NCBI RefSeq assembly: GCF_020055635.1
Contig: NZ_JAIPUT010000003.1
Coordinates: 1-64,000 of the forward strand
Reading direction: 5' to 3'
Source: Marivita sp.
GTDB lineage: Bacteria; Pseudomonadota; Alphaproteobacteria; Rhodobacterales; Rhodobacteraceae
DNA: 64,000 nucleotides
The translations under genes were made by a program, and so were the position numbers. The notes under the pieces were generated by a model. It was not told the DNA's origin, ran no database searches, and saw only the letters and a list, made by a program, of their open reading frames with translations. The stretch's first letter is position 1; each line of letters begins with the position of its first letter. Shown here piece after piece: positions 17,044-26,024 of this stretch.

Positions 17044-17976
17044 ATGATCAACCAGATCAACGGACTGCACCACGTGACCTCGCTGGCCAGCGGGGCGCAA
17101 TCCAACAACGACTTCTTCACCAGGACGCTGGGCCTGCGCCGCATCAAGAAAACCGTCAATTTCGATGCGCCCGAGGTGTATCACCTGTATTACGGCGACG
17201 AGGCAGGCACGCCCGGCACCGTCATGACCTATTTCCCGTTCCCCAACGCGCGTCGGGGTCGGCCCGGCACGGGTGAGGTTGGGATCACCGGGTTTGCCGT
17301 GCCCAAGGGCAGCCTGCCCTACTGGCAGGACCGGCTGGCGACGTTCGAGGTGAGAAACATCCAGACCGAGACACGTTTTGGCGAAAACCGTCTGCGTTTT
17401 GACGGGCCGGATGGCGACGGCTTTGTGCTGGTGGAAACCGATGACGATGCCCGCGCTCCATGGACCAACAATGGCGTTCCGGCAGATGCTGCCATTCGCG
17501 GCTTTCACAGCGCCGACATGCGGCTGCGGGATGCCGGGGCCAGCGCGGAACTGCTGCGTTTCATGGGCTATGAAGAACTGGACCGACAGGACAACGTCAC
17601 CCGCTTTCATGTCCCCGGCGGCAACGAGGCAAACGTGATCGACATCACCCAGGTCAGCGCCCCCGGCGCGGATCAGGGCGCGGGGTCGGTGCATCACGTC
17701 GCGTTTTCCGTCGACAACCGGGAAAAGCAGCTCGAGGTGCGCCGCGCGCTGATGGACACGGGGTATCAGGTCACGCCGGTGATTGACCGCGATTATTTTT
17801 ATGCGATCTATTTCCGCACTCCGGGTGGCGTGCTGTTCGAAGTGGCAACCAACGAGCCCGGCTTTGACCGTGATGAAGATACGGCCCATCTGGGCGAGGC
17901 TCTCAAACTGCCGACGCAGCACGAACATCTGCGCAGCGTTCTGGAAGAAAAATATCTGGAGCCGATCCTTGACTGA
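17044..17976 (+). CDS. VOC-family ring-cleaving dioxygenase (MhqO/MhqA-like)
   Basis: 310 aa with two glyoxalase-fold halves: GLHHVTSLASGAQSNNDFFTRTLGLR near the N-terminus and VHHVAFSVDNREKQLEVRRAL near residue 220. Metal ligands expected at H10 of the first half, the His of VHHVAF, and a Glu in GVLFEVATNEPGF. Homologues in Bacillus (mhqA, mhqE, mhqO) act on hydroquinone-type compounds. AGGAG lies 8 bases before the ATG. The downstream hydrolase overlaps by 8 bases, recalling the mhqE-mhqD pairing. Substrate here is inferred. Confidence 0.87.
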   Translation: MINQINGLHHVTSLASGAQSNNDFFTRTLGLRRIKKTVNFDAPEVYHLYYGDEAGTPGTVMTYFPFPNARRGRPGTGEVGITGFAVPKGSLPYWQDRLATFEVRNIQTETRFGENRLRFDGPDGDGFVLVETDDDARAPWTNNGVPADAAIRGFHSADMRLRDAGASAELLRFMGYEELDRQDNVTRFHVPGGNEANVIDITQVSAPGADQGAGSVHHVAFSVDNREKQLEVRRALMDTGYQVTPVIDRDYFYAIYFRTPGGVLFEVATNEPGFDRDEDTAHLGEALKLPTQHEHLRSVLEEKYLEPILD

Positions 17977-18565
17977 TTACATCCTGCGCGAAACCAAGGG
18001 CGTGCCCGGCGCGCCTTTGGTCTTCACCTTTCACGGCACCGGCGGCGACGAGACCCAGTTTCACGGATTGGCGGAACAGCTCTGGCCCGGCGCGCATGTG
18101 GTTTCGCCGCGCGGGGATGTGTCTGAACACGGGATGAACCGATATTTCCGGCGCACCGGCGAGGGTGTCTACGACATGGACGATCTGGCCAGGCGGCGCG
18201 ACGCGATGGCAGCGTTCATTCGGTCAAAGATCGACGCGACCAAGCCAGAACGCGTGATCGCGCTTGGCTATTCCAACGGCGCAAACATCGCCGCCGCAGT
18301 GGCGTTCGAGGAGCCGGGATTGTTCACCGACGTGATTGCCATGCACCCGCTGATTCCGTGGACACCCGATCCGCAACCGGGCTTGGCGAACACCCGATGG
18401 CTGATCACTGCTGGCGAACGGGACCCGATCTGCCCGGCGCCTATGACAAGGACCTTGATTGCCTATCTGCGCGACCAGAATACGGATGTAACCGAGCAGT
18501 GGCACCCCGGCGGACACGAATTGGTGCAAACCGAGGTGCAGGCGATTCAGGATTTCCGGACATGA
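17969..18565 (+). CDS. Alpha/beta hydrolase (MhqD-like carboxylesterase)
   Basis: 198 aa, small serine hydrolase of the phospholipase/carboxylesterase type. Nucleophile motif GYSNGANIA, acid in GERDPICP and His in PGGHELV. It lacks a signal peptide, so it acts in the cytoplasm. I take the TTG at 17969, which overlaps the stop of the dioxygenase gene and gives an N-terminus starting TDYILRETKG; the frame further upstream lies inside the other gene. The partner gene suggests a role in handling quinone or aromatic electrophiles. Confidence 0.82.
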   Translation: MTDYILRETKGVPGAPLVFTFHGTGGDETQFHGLAEQLWPGAHVVSPRGDVSEHGMNRYFRRTGEGVYDMDDLARRRDAMAAFIRSKIDATKPERVIALGYSNGANIAAAVAFEEPGLFTDVIAMHPLIPWTPDPQPGLANTRWLITAGERDPICPAPMTRTLIAYLRDQNTDVTEQWHPGGHELVQTEVQAIQDFRT

Positions 18566-18589
18566 AAAAGCCCGGGGGGAGACCCGGGC
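18565..18589 (-). terminator. Rho-independent terminator of the YdcH-type gene
   Basis: On the minus strand GCCCGGG pairs with CCCGGGC over a 6-base loop and runs into TTTTT. It touches the stop codon of the convergent hydrolase gene. Confidence 0.85.
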
Positions 18590-18598
18590 CAATCATGG

Positions 18599-18760
18599 TT
18601 AAGAGAGACGCTCAATCTCTTCCTTGAGTCGGAGTTTCTGCTTTTTCAGGGACGCAATCGCCAGGTCATCTGTTCCCGGGGAGCGTTGGGCCTGTTCGAC
18701 CTCTTCAGACAGGTGTTGGTGCTTCCGCTTCAATTCCTGAAGGTGTGAAGTCAAGCTCAT
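18599..18760 (-). CDS. YdcH (DUF465) family small protein
   Basis: A 53-aa charged helical protein, translated from the minus strand: it starts MSLTSHLQELKRKHQHLSEE and ends LKKQKLRLKEEIERLS. This is the YdcH/DUF465 pattern, a short antiparallel coiled coil. GGAGGA stands 5 bases before the ATG and a terminator follows the stop, so it is a complete transcription unit. Function of the family is unclear. Confidence 0.88.
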   Translation of the reverse strand: MSLTSHLQELKRKHQHLSEEVEQAQRSPGTDDLAIASLKKQKLRLKEEIERLS

Positions 18761-18847
18761 GAAGTCCTCCTGTGACTGATTGGATCTTCAGTCCATCACA
18801 GTTTTACAAATCTGTCACGCCGCATGCGCATTCTGAGTAAATTCTTG

Positions 18848-19648
18848 CTAACCGTGCTTGGTTTGGCTGCGGCTTTGAACGGGGAACGGCAGAGACTGCG
18901 GCGTCCTCAGGACCCTTGAGATGGTTTCCGAGTACGAATCACCGTCTTTTTCATGCGTATCGCCGCGGTGCAGCACAAGCGGAGGGTGCGACATGAACGC
19001 CGCCCTGCGTCCCTTGCGGCCACGCAACAGGAACAGCCGTGCCGTGCGATGGGTTCGCGGGTGAATCGGCCACAGTTCGAGCGCGCCCAAATTGGCGTAA
19101 AAGGCGCTCATCAGTTCCGGCAGACGATCCGCGCGCTGGATGAAGGTGGCAACCCCGCCGGGCCGCAGGCGTCTTGAGGCGACTTCGACCCATTTCGCCA
19201 AGGGAAGCTCTCCGGACCGCGAAATGGCGCGCTCCTGCGATTGCGGCGCGACGGCGCGGAAATCCTCGAAATAGGGCGGGTTGGCAATGACATGATGATA
19301 GCGGCGATCCGTCACGTCTTTCGGAAGCGCGGCCACATCGGCGCAGTGGATACGCCCTTCGACACCATTGTCGTCAAGATTGCGTTGCGCCAGCGCGGCA
19401 TAGGCGGATTGAATCTCGACGCCGGTGCAGGTCAGGCCGGGCACGCGAACGCCGAGACAGGCCAGTGCCGCACCGCCGCCGCAGCCCAGTTCGAGCACGG
19501 TTTCACCAGCCTTGGCTGGGATCGAGGCCGCAAGCAGAACCGGGTCCATCCCGGCGCGGTAGCCGTCCCGGGGTTGCCAGAGCCGCACCGCCCCTCCGAG
19601 GAAATTGTCGCGCGTCAGATCCTCGGGGGCAAAGGGATCAACCCTCAA
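18848..19648 (-). CDS. tRNA1(Val) (adenine37-N6)-methyltransferase-like protein
   Basis: 266 aa SAM-dependent methyltransferase. Motif I is VLELGCGGGAALACLG, the next acidic strand is CTGVEIQ, and motif IV is the N6-adenine type NPPYF. The N-terminal GGAVRLWQPRDGYRAGMDPVLLAA matches the TrmN6 group. I take a TTG at 19648: it has GGAG 6 bases upstream and overlaps the end of the DUF2007 gene by 11 bases. A longer frame to 19696 is possible but lies in that gene. The target tRNA is inferred from the family. Confidence 0.82.
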   Translation of the reverse strand: MRVDPFAPEDLTRDNFLGGAVRLWQPRDGYRAGMDPVLLAASIPAKAGETVLELGCGGGAALACLGVRVPGLTCTGVEIQSAYAALAQRNLDDNGVEGRIHCADVAALPKDVTDRRYHHVIANPPYFEDFRAVAPQSQERAISRSGELPLAKWVEVASRRLRPGGVATFIQRADRLPELMSAFYANLGALELWPIHPRTHRTARLFLLRGRKGRRAAFMSHPPLVLHRGDTHEKDGDSYSETISRVLRTPQSLPFPVQSRSQTKHG

Positions 19649-19859
19649 ACTTGACTCCGTAGTCGCGCAGAACACGTCGCGCCTCATCAAGTTCATGGCT
19701 GCGCACCATCAGGCGTCGTGGCAGGATACCGATGGAGCCTTCGAGGATGCTCATGTTTACGTCCAATTCAAAGCTGGCTATACCCTCGTCCTCAAGCACG
19801 GCTCGGGCGAGCGGTATCAGTGTGATGTCATTGGTGCGCAAAAGCTCTTCCATGACCAT
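19638..19859 (-). CDS. DUF2007 (putative signal-transducing) small protein
   Basis: 73 aa: starts MVMEELLRTNDITLIPLARA and ends RVLRDYGVKFEG. The stretch LEDEGIASFELDVNMS, then GILPRRLMVRSHELDEARRVL is the DUF2007 pattern, a small domain often next to PII-like or methyltransferase genes. Translationally coupled with the methyltransferase that follows. The frame is open further upstream, but those codons overlap the divergent polyprenyl synthase gene. Function unknown. Confidence 0.82.
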   Translation of the reverse strand: MVMEELLRTNDITLIPLARAVLEDEGIASFELDVNMSILEGSIGILPRRLMVRSHELDEARRVLRDYGVKFEG

Positions 19860-19909
19860 GATGTAGGAACACCCGGCCCGCTTTGTCGAGCCTTCCTGAA
19901 GGAATGGTG

Positions 19910-20908
19910 ATGATGTTGGATAAACCAGGTCAGAAACCGCATGATCGGTTGGCAGAAATCCTGTCGGACGACATGGCAGAAGTGAACACGCTGATCCGGA
20001 CACGGATGGCGTCGGAACATGCGCCGCGCATCCCCGAGGTGACCGCGCATCTGGTCGAGGCCGGCGGCAAGCGATTGCGGCCGATGCTGACGCTCGCTGC
20101 GGCACGCATGTGCGGCTATGAGGGCGACAACCACGTCAAGCTGGCCGCGACGGTGGAATTCATCCACACCGCGACGCTGCTGCATGACGACGTGGTGGAC
20201 GAGAGCGACAAGCGGCGCGGGCGGCCCACGGCGAACCTTTTGTGGGACAACAAGTCAAGCGTGCTGGTGGGCGATTACCTGTTCGCCCGGTCGTTCCAGT
20301 TGATGACCGAGACCGACAATATCCGCGTCTTGCGCATTCTGTCCGATGCTGCGGCGACCATTGCCGAGGGCGAGGTCCTTCAGATGACCGCGGCGCAGGA
20401 TCTGCGCACGAGTGAAGACATCTACCTGCAAGTGGTGCGCGGCAAGACAGCGGCGCTGTTTTCGGCGGCGACCGAGGTTGGTGGCGTGATTGCCGACATG
20501 GACGAGGCGCGGATCAAGGCACTTTTCGACTATGGCGATGCGCTGGGAATCGCGTTCCAGATGGTCGATGACCTGCTGGATTACTGGGGGTCGGATGCGA
20601 CGGGCAAGAATGTCGGCGATGATTTCCGCGAACGCAAGCTGACCCTGCCGGTGATCAAGGCGGTGGCCCTAGGCGACGCCGAGGAACGGGAGTTCTGGAA
20701 ACGCACCATCGAAAAGGGCCGCCAGGTGGATGGCGATCTGGATCACGCGATCGCGCTCTTGAACAAGCACGGGTCACTCGAGGCGACACGCGCCGAGGCC
20801 AATGACTGGATCGCCAGGGCCCGCGCGGCGCTGGCCACCCTTCCCGCGCATCCGATCCGCGACATGCTGGACGATCTGGCCGGTTACGTGGTGGCGCGGG
20901 TCAACTGA
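19910..20908 (+). CDS. ispB: Polyprenyl diphosphate synthase (octa-/decaprenyl, quinone side chain)
   Basis: 332 aa trans-prenyltransferase that elongates farnesyl diphosphate for the ubiquinone tail. Both aspartate-rich motifs are present: LLHDDVVDES (with GGKRLRP before it) and VDDLLDYWG. AAGGA stands 6 bases before the ATG at 19910. Chain length cannot be fixed by eye; decaprenyl is usual in Rhodobacteraceae. It ends convergently with ispE, the two stops overlapping by 8 bases. Confidence 0.92.
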   Translation: MMLDKPGQKPHDRLAEILSDDMAEVNTLIRTRMASEHAPRIPEVTAHLVEAGGKRLRPMLTLAAARMCGYEGDNHVKLAATVEFIHTATLLHDDVVDESDKRRGRPTANLLWDNKSSVLVGDYLFARSFQLMTETDNIRVLRILSDAAATIAEGEVLQMTAAQDLRTSEDIYLQVVRGKTAALFSAATEVGGVIADMDEARIKALFDYGDALGIAFQMVDDLLDYWGSDATGKNVGDDFRERKLTLPVIKAVALGDAEEREFWKRTIEKGRQVDGDLDHAIALLNKHGSLEATRAEANDWIARARAALATLPAHPIRDMLDDLAGYVVARVN

Positions 20909-21803
20909 CCTTGGGCAGGGCTGCGTTGAACTGGTCGGCCAGAACGCAGCCTGCAACCCACCAATCCGGATATGCGTCGTACAGCCCGCGTGCAGCCTCT
21001 TTTGCCGCCGCTTCGGTTTCGAACAATCCGAAACAGGTAGCACCCGAGCCTGACATCCGCGCCAGACCGCATCCTTCCTGGGCCGCAAGAACGCCGAGCA
21101 CATCGGCAATGGCTGGCTGCACCGTCAGGGCGGGCGGCTCAAGATCGTTGCGCATGTCGCCAAGCCAATCGATGAGCGCAGCCGCGTCTGCAAATTCGGG
21201 GAGGTTGTCCGGCATCGGCGGATTGGTCTTGGACGTCAGTGCCTTGAAAACGGACGGTGTCGACACGGGAAGCCGTGGATTGACCAGCACCGCATAGAGC
21301 GTCGGAAGCGGCACGACATCAAGCTGATCGCCGATCCCTCTGGCGCGCACGGGTTTGCAGGCAACGCACATGGGCACATCGGCCCCGAGGCGCGACAGGA
21401 CTTCCAAGTGCTGCCCAAGCACATCCCGAGGCGCAGATGCCAAGGCATCTGTGCGGGCGTCGTCAAGACAGACCATCCCACGCCATGCCGCCGCCGCATC
21501 TGCCGATCCGCCCCCGATCCCGGATGCAGACGGCAGGTGCTTTTCCAACCGCAGCGCCGCGCCGTCCTGCTGAACCAGTGCCGCGGCGCGCAGGGCGAGG
21601 TTGTCCATGTCCGCCGGAACGCCCGCAGCTTCGGGGCCCTCCACCGTCAGCGACAGGGCATTGCCCGGCTTGATCTCCAGCCGATCCCCGACTGACGCGA
21701 AGGTGACCAGCGAGTCCAGAAGGTGGTAGCCATCGGCGCGCTGGCCGGTCACATGCAAGGTCAGGTTGATCTTTGCCGGGGCAAAGACGTCAACCGTCGT
21801 CAT
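20901..21803 (-). CDS. ispE: 4-diphosphocytidyl-2-C-methyl-D-erythritol kinase
   Basis: 300 aa GHMP kinase phosphorylating CDP-ME in the non-mevalonate isoprenoid pathway. Seen: APAKINLTLHVTGQRADGYH at the start, the ATP loop LPSASGIGGGSADAAAA, and MSGSGATCFGLF near the C-terminus. The ATG at 21803 overlaps the last codons of the TPR gene; codons further upstream lie within that gene. Together with the facing polyprenyl synthase it puts two isoprenoid genes side by side on opposite strands. Confidence 0.95.
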   Translation of the reverse strand: MTTVDVFAPAKINLTLHVTGQRADGYHLLDSLVTFASVGDRLEIKPGNALSLTVEGPEAAGVPADMDNLALRAAALVQQDGAALRLEKHLPSASGIGGGSADAAAAWRGMVCLDDARTDALASAPRDVLGQHLEVLSRLGADVPMCVACKPVRARGIGDQLDVVPLPTLYAVLVNPRLPVSTPSVFKALTSKTNPPMPDNLPEFADAAALIDWLGDMRNDLEPPALTVQPAIADVLGVLAAQEGCGLARMSGSGATCFGLFETEAAAKEAARGLYDAYPDWWVAGCVLADQFNAALPKVS

Positions 21804-23514
21804 TCGCCACCTGAAGCGGCTCCGATCCCTCTTCGGCCAGCACCTGATCCAGTCCCACGTCGAGCTTGCGGCGGATGCGGTCGGGATCGACATCTTCGGC
21901 GCTGGTGCCGTAGGTGGCAAAGGACAGCGCCCTGCGCCACTGGAACCGCGCCTCGGTCTTGCGCCCCACGGCCCAGTACACGTCGCCCAGATGATCGTTC
22001 ACCACCGGATCGACCGGCATCAGTTCGGCTGCCCGCTCCATGTGTCCGACGGCTTCGTCATAGCGGCCCAGGCGGTACAGGACCCAGCCCAGCGAGTCGA
22101 TGATGTAGCCGCTGTCAGGCCGTGCCACCGCCGCCCGTTCGATCATCTCGAGCGCCTCGTCGAGGTTGGTCTGCTTTTCAACCAGCGAATAACCAAGGTA
22201 ATTGAGAACCTGCGGCTGATCGGGGTTCAGCTCGAGTGCATCGCGGAAATCGGCCTCGGCCTCGTCCCAGCGGTCGAGACGTTCATAGCTGATGGCACGC
22301 GCATAATGCAGGAACCACTGCGCGCGGGTTTCCTCTTCGAAAAGATCAAGCGCCCGCGTATAGGCGTCGATCGCCTCTTCATAGCGTTCAAGCTGGCGCA
22401 TCGTATCGCCCAGGGTCGACAGGACGATCGGCTGATCGCCATGCGATTTGGCCAGTTGCTGCAACACCTCGACGGCCGCATCGGTCTTGTCGCTGTTGCG
22501 CAACGCGGCGGCCCGTCCAAGCTCGGCCGCGTGGTACGCCGGATGATCCGCGGGCACCTTGGCATAGGCCTTGACCGCCAGTTCGGGCTGGCCCATCTCG
22601 TCCAGCAGGCTGGCGGTCAGCAGGATCGCGTCGATATGATCGGGGCGCAGGTGTTCCGACACCCGTGTATAGAGCAGGGTGAATTCGTCATTCGCCTCGT
22701 TCGCCAAGGCGGCGGCCAGCGTGTAGAACACCTCGGACAGACCGTCGCGCGCGCCTTGGATATGGGTGAAGGGCAGCGCATCGCCCGCATCCAGCGCGTC
22801 GCGCATCTCGCGCAGGCCGGGGTCAAGCTCGGTGCCGAAGGACGCGTCGATCAGGTCAAGCCCGTCCTGGTTGCGGTCAAGCTGGCTCAGCACCTCGACC
22901 TGCGCCATGACCCCGCGCCGGGTCAGCTGCATCCCGCCGGCTCCGGCGTCGTCGAAGATCGCCGCGGCGCTTTCGAAATCGCCGACCGAGGCCAGTGCAA
23001 GCGCCTTGTGATAAAGCGCGAAGTTGCGCAGGCCCTGCTGTTCGGACAATTCGTCGAACTTGACCAGGGCCGCGGACATGTCGCCCAGCCCAAGCTGCGC
23101 CCAGGCGGTCAGCAGACCGTCAACCAGCGGCCCGACGCCCCTGTCATCCTCGATCATGCCGATCAGGGCACTGTATTCCTCGGCCTTGGCCCGCTGCGCC
23201 ACGAGCGCCATATGCGCCACCTGGCTGCGGTGACCGTCGCTGACCAGCTTGGTCGCGAGCGATGCCGCCCGATCCAGATCACCGAGCGAGATTTCCGCGA
23301 GTGCGGCCCGTTCGAGGACCACCGGGTTTTCGGGATCGTGCATGACTGCGCGGCCATAATAGGTCGCCGCCGCCTGGATATTTCCGTCAAAGCTGGCCTG
23401 CCGCCCGGCGAGGTAATCGCCCGACAGGGAATTGGCGAACACCCCGCCCGGAGCGATCAGACAGAGCGCCACCGCCGCTGTGCCGAGAAGGCGTTTCATG
23501 CTCGAGTTACCCAT
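21790..23514 (-). CDS. Secreted tetratricopeptide-repeat protein
   Basis: 574 aa. An N-terminal signal peptide (MGNSSMKRLLGTAAVALCLIAPGGVFA) points to export. The rest is a long array of TPR helices, for example ERYEEAIDAYTRALDLF, LDRWDEAEADFRDALELNPDQPQVLNYLGY and LGRYDEAVGHMERAAELMPVDPVVNDHLGD. AAGGAG lies 8 bases before the ATG. Such proteins usually scaffold cell-envelope complexes; the partner is not visible. ispE is coupled behind it, which is a common arrangement in alphaproteobacteria. Confidence 0.88.
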   Translation of the reverse strand: MGNSSMKRLLGTAAVALCLIAPGGVFANSLSGDYLAGRQASFDGNIQAAATYYGRAVMHDPENPVVLERAALAEISLGDLDRAASLATKLVSDGHRSQVAHMALVAQRAKAEEYSALIGMIEDDRGVGPLVDGLLTAWAQLGLGDMSAALVKFDELSEQQGLRNFALYHKALALASVGDFESAAAIFDDAGAGGMQLTRRGVMAQVEVLSQLDRNQDGLDLIDASFGTELDPGLREMRDALDAGDALPFTHIQGARDGLSEVFYTLAAALANEANDEFTLLYTRVSEHLRPDHIDAILLTASLLDEMGQPELAVKAYAKVPADHPAYHAAELGRAAALRNSDKTDAAVEVLQQLAKSHGDQPIVLSTLGDTMRQLERYEEAIDAYTRALDLFEEETRAQWFLHYARAISYERLDRWDEAEADFRDALELNPDQPQVLNYLGYSLVEKQTNLDEALEMIERAAVARPDSGYIIDSLGWVLYRLGRYDEAVGHMERAAELMPVDPVVNDHLGDVYWAVGRKTEARFQWRRALSFATYGTSAEDVDPDRIRRKLDVGLDQVLAEEGSEPLQVANDDG

Positions 23515-23580
23515 GTATTTCTCCTTGGAAGGCGAATTTTGCAAAGCGTAACGCGCGGCAGGTACACACGCAACAAAAGC

Positions 23581-23610
23581 AAGGGGCCGGGCTATGGCCC
23601 GCCCCCTTTC
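23581..23610 (-). terminator. Probable terminator of the ETF-QO gene
   Basis: On the minus strand AAGGGGGCGGGC pairs with GCCCGGCCCCTT around a short loop, with one bulge, and is followed by TTGCTTTTG. It begins 4 bases after the stop codon. Confidence 0.6.
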
Positions 23611-23613
23611 GTG

Positions 23614-25263
23614 TCACATATTCGGATAGTTCGGCCCGTCTCCGCCCTGCGGCACGGTCCAGTCGATGTTCTGGCTCGGGTCCTTGATGTCGCAGGTCTT
23701 GCAGTGGACGCAGTTCTGGAAGTTGATGACGAACTTGTCCTCGCCCTTGTCGTCCTTCACGAACTCATAGACGCCAGCCGGGCAATACCGCGCGGACGGG
23801 CCACCGTATTTCGGCAGGTTCACCGACACCGGGATCGACGGATCCTTGAGCTTGAGATGCGAGGGCTGGCTTTCCTCGTGGTTGGTCGCCGAGAAGGACA
23901 CGTTGGTCAGCCGGTCGAAAGACAGCTTGCCATCCGGTCTGGGATAGTCGATCGGCTTGTGATCCTTGGCTTCACCCGTCGCCTCGGCATCGGATTTGCC
24001 ATGGCCGACCGTGCCGAAAAGTGAAAAGCCCAGGGTGTTGGTCCACATGTCGAACCCGCCCAGCGTGAGCGACGCGGTCAGCCCGTATTTCGACCAGATC
24101 GGCTTGACGTTGCGCACCTTCATCAGGTCCCGGCCGATCGAGCCGTTGCGCACCTCGGTTTCGTAATCGTTCAATTCGTCCGACGCGCGGCCGTCCTGAA
24201 TCGCGGCATAGGCCGCCTCGGCGGCCAGCTTGCCCGAGATCATCGCGTTGTGGTTGCCCTTGATGCGGGGCACGTTGACCATGCCGACCGCACAGCCCAA
24301 AAGCGCCACACCCGGCGCGACCATCTTGGGCATCGACTGGTAACCGCCTTCGGATATCGCCCGCGCCCCGTAAGCCACGCGCTTGCCGCCCTCGAGCAGT
24401 TCCTTGAGATACGGATGATGCTTGAACCGCTGGAATTCCATGTAGGGATAGACATGCGGATTGGCATAGTTCAGGTGGACAACGAAGCCGACATAGACCT
24501 GGTTGTTATCCAGATGGTAGATGAACGATCCGCCGCCGGCGTTCTTTCCAAGCGGCCATCCCATCGTGTGCGTCACGCGGCCCGCCTTGTGCTTGGCCGG
24601 GTCGATCTCCCAGATCTCCTTCATGCCAAGGCCGTATTTCTGCGGCTCCTTGCCTTTGGCCAGGTCGAACTTGGCGATCACTTCCTTTGACAGGCTGCCG
24701 CGTACCCCTTCGCCAAGAAACACGTATTTGCCATGCAGCTCCATGCCCGGCTCATAGCCCGGCCCCGGCGTGCCATCCGCCTGCCTGCCGAATTCGCCGG
24801 CGACCACGCCCTTGACCTCACCATTGTCGCCATAGACGATTTCAGAGCAGGACATGCCGGCAAACACCTCGACACCCAACTCCTCGGCCTGCTCGGCCAT
24901 CCAGCGGCAGACATTGCCCATCGACACGATGTAGTTGCCGTGATTGGTCATCAGAGGCGGCATCGGCCAGTTCGGAATGCGGACCTTGCCCGCCTCGCCC
25001 AGCAGGTAGAAATTGTCCTCGGTGACCGGAACGGTGAGCGGTGCGCCCTTGTCCTTCCAGTCGGGGATCAGCGCATCCAGACCGCAGGGGTCCAGCACCG
25101 CGCCCGAAAGGATATGCGCGCCCACCTCGGAGCCCTTTTCAAGGACAACCACGTCGAGGTCGGCATCCAGCTGTTTCAGACGGATCGCGGCGGACAGGCC
25201 GGCCGGGCCTGCGCCTACGATGACCACATCATATTCCATCGCTTCGCGCGTGTGTTCGCTCAT
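23614..25263 (-). CDS. etfD: Electron transfer flavoprotein-ubiquinone oxidoreductase
   Basis: 549 aa, membrane-associated flavoprotein passing electrons from ETF (fatty acid, choline and amino acid oxidation) to ubiquinone. FAD motif VVIVGAGPAGLSAAIRL at the start; a 4Fe-4S cluster near the C-terminus with CVHCKTCDIKDPSQNIDW and an upstream Cys in YCPAGVYEF. Start chosen at 25263 with GGAAAGAG upstream; the frame runs 20 codons longer without a ribosome site. The family is highly conserved and length is normal. It faces away from greA across a 274-base gap. Confidence 0.96.
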   Translation of the reverse strand: MSEHTREAMEYDVVIVGAGPAGLSAAIRLKQLDADLDVVVLEKGSEVGAHILSGAVLDPCGLDALIPDWKDKGAPLTVPVTEDNFYLLGEAGKVRIPNWPMPPLMTNHGNYIVSMGNVCRWMAEQAEELGVEVFAGMSCSEIVYGDNGEVKGVVAGEFGRQADGTPGPGYEPGMELHGKYVFLGEGVRGSLSKEVIAKFDLAKGKEPQKYGLGMKEIWEIDPAKHKAGRVTHTMGWPLGKNAGGGSFIYHLDNNQVYVGFVVHLNYANPHVYPYMEFQRFKHHPYLKELLEGGKRVAYGARAISEGGYQSMPKMVAPGVALLGCAVGMVNVPRIKGNHNAMISGKLAAEAAYAAIQDGRASDELNDYETEVRNGSIGRDLMKVRNVKPIWSKYGLTASLTLGGFDMWTNTLGFSLFGTVGHGKSDAEATGEAKDHKPIDYPRPDGKLSFDRLTNVSFSATNHEESQPSHLKLKDPSIPVSVNLPKYGGPSARYCPAGVYEFVKDDKGEDKFVINFQNCVHCKTCDIKDPSQNIDWTVPQGGDGPNYPNM

Positions 25264-25537
25264 GTCGGGCTCTTTCCTGCAAGTCACGTGTCGAAAACCT
25301 GACAGGTGACGTATCCTGCGCACCCCCCACGGTCAATTGCGACACCGCGTTACACCGCTTGTGACGCGGTCTCTGCCCCTTTTTCGTGCGCCGGGACCAG
25401 CCGAGTCTCGCCAAGCCCCCTTGCGTTTTCACAGCGTGTCAGGTCACTGTTGCGACAAGAGAAATGACATGATTAGACGGCGCCACCAAGTTTCGGCGCC
25501 ACAGCCCAAACTCTGCCGACCAAGAGGGAACCGTCCC

Positions 25538-26008
25538 ATGGAAAAGCTACCGATGACCCGCGCGGGCCATGCCGCGCTGGAAACCGAATTGAAAACGCTC
25601 AAGTCCGAAGAGCGTCCCGCCGTGATCAAGGCGATTGCCGAGGCGCGCGAACTGGGCGACCTGAAGGAAAACGCCGAATACCACTCGGCGCGCGAAAAGC
25701 AGGGCTTCATCGAAGGCCGCATCAAGGAACTCGAAAGCGTTCTCAGCCTTGTCGAAGTGATCGACCCCACCAAGCTTTCGGGCCCGATCAAGTTCGGCGC
25801 GACCGTGACGCTGGTGGACGAGGACACCGACGAGGAAAAGACCTGGCAGATCGTCGGCGAACACGAGGCCAACATCGAAAAGGGCCTTCTCAACATCAAA
25901 TCCCCCATCGCCCGCGCCCTGATCGGCAAGGAAGAGGGTGACAGCGTCGAGGTGCGCACGCCGGGGGGCGACAAGTCCTACGAAGTGCTCAAGATCGAAT
26001 ATATCTGA
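25538..26008 (+). CDS. greA: Transcription elongation factor GreA
   Basis: 156 aa, the exact usual size. GreA enters the RNA polymerase secondary channel and triggers cleavage of backtracked RNA. The N-terminal coiled coil shows [23 protein letters not shown], whose acidic tip (D and E of the DLKENAEY stretch) is required. The C-terminal globular part follows, ending [11 protein letters not shown]. The start [11 protein letters not shown] at 25538 is the normal one; the open frame upstream is not family-like. The next gene begins 17 bases after the stop. Confidence 0.97.
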   Translation: MEKLPMTRAGHAALETELKTLKSEERPAVIKAIAEARELGDLKENAEYHSAREKQGFIEGRIKELESVLSLVEVIDPTKLSGPIKFGATVTLVDEDTDEEKTWQIVGEHEANIEKGLLNIKSPIARALIGKEEGDSVEVRTPGGDKSYEVLKIEYI

Positions 26009-26024
26009 CGGGTCGGGTCTGGAG

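Noticed and set aside
21766-24024. A 752-codon plus-strand frame opposite the TPR gene and the end of the ETF-QO gene
   Set aside because: It mirrors codon bias of the real genes on the other strand and encodes no recognisable motif.
25480-25520. GGCGCC...GGCGCC motif in the greA leader as a riboswitch
   Set aside because: Only two self-complementary 6-mers within a short direct repeat; no larger conserved structure is visible.
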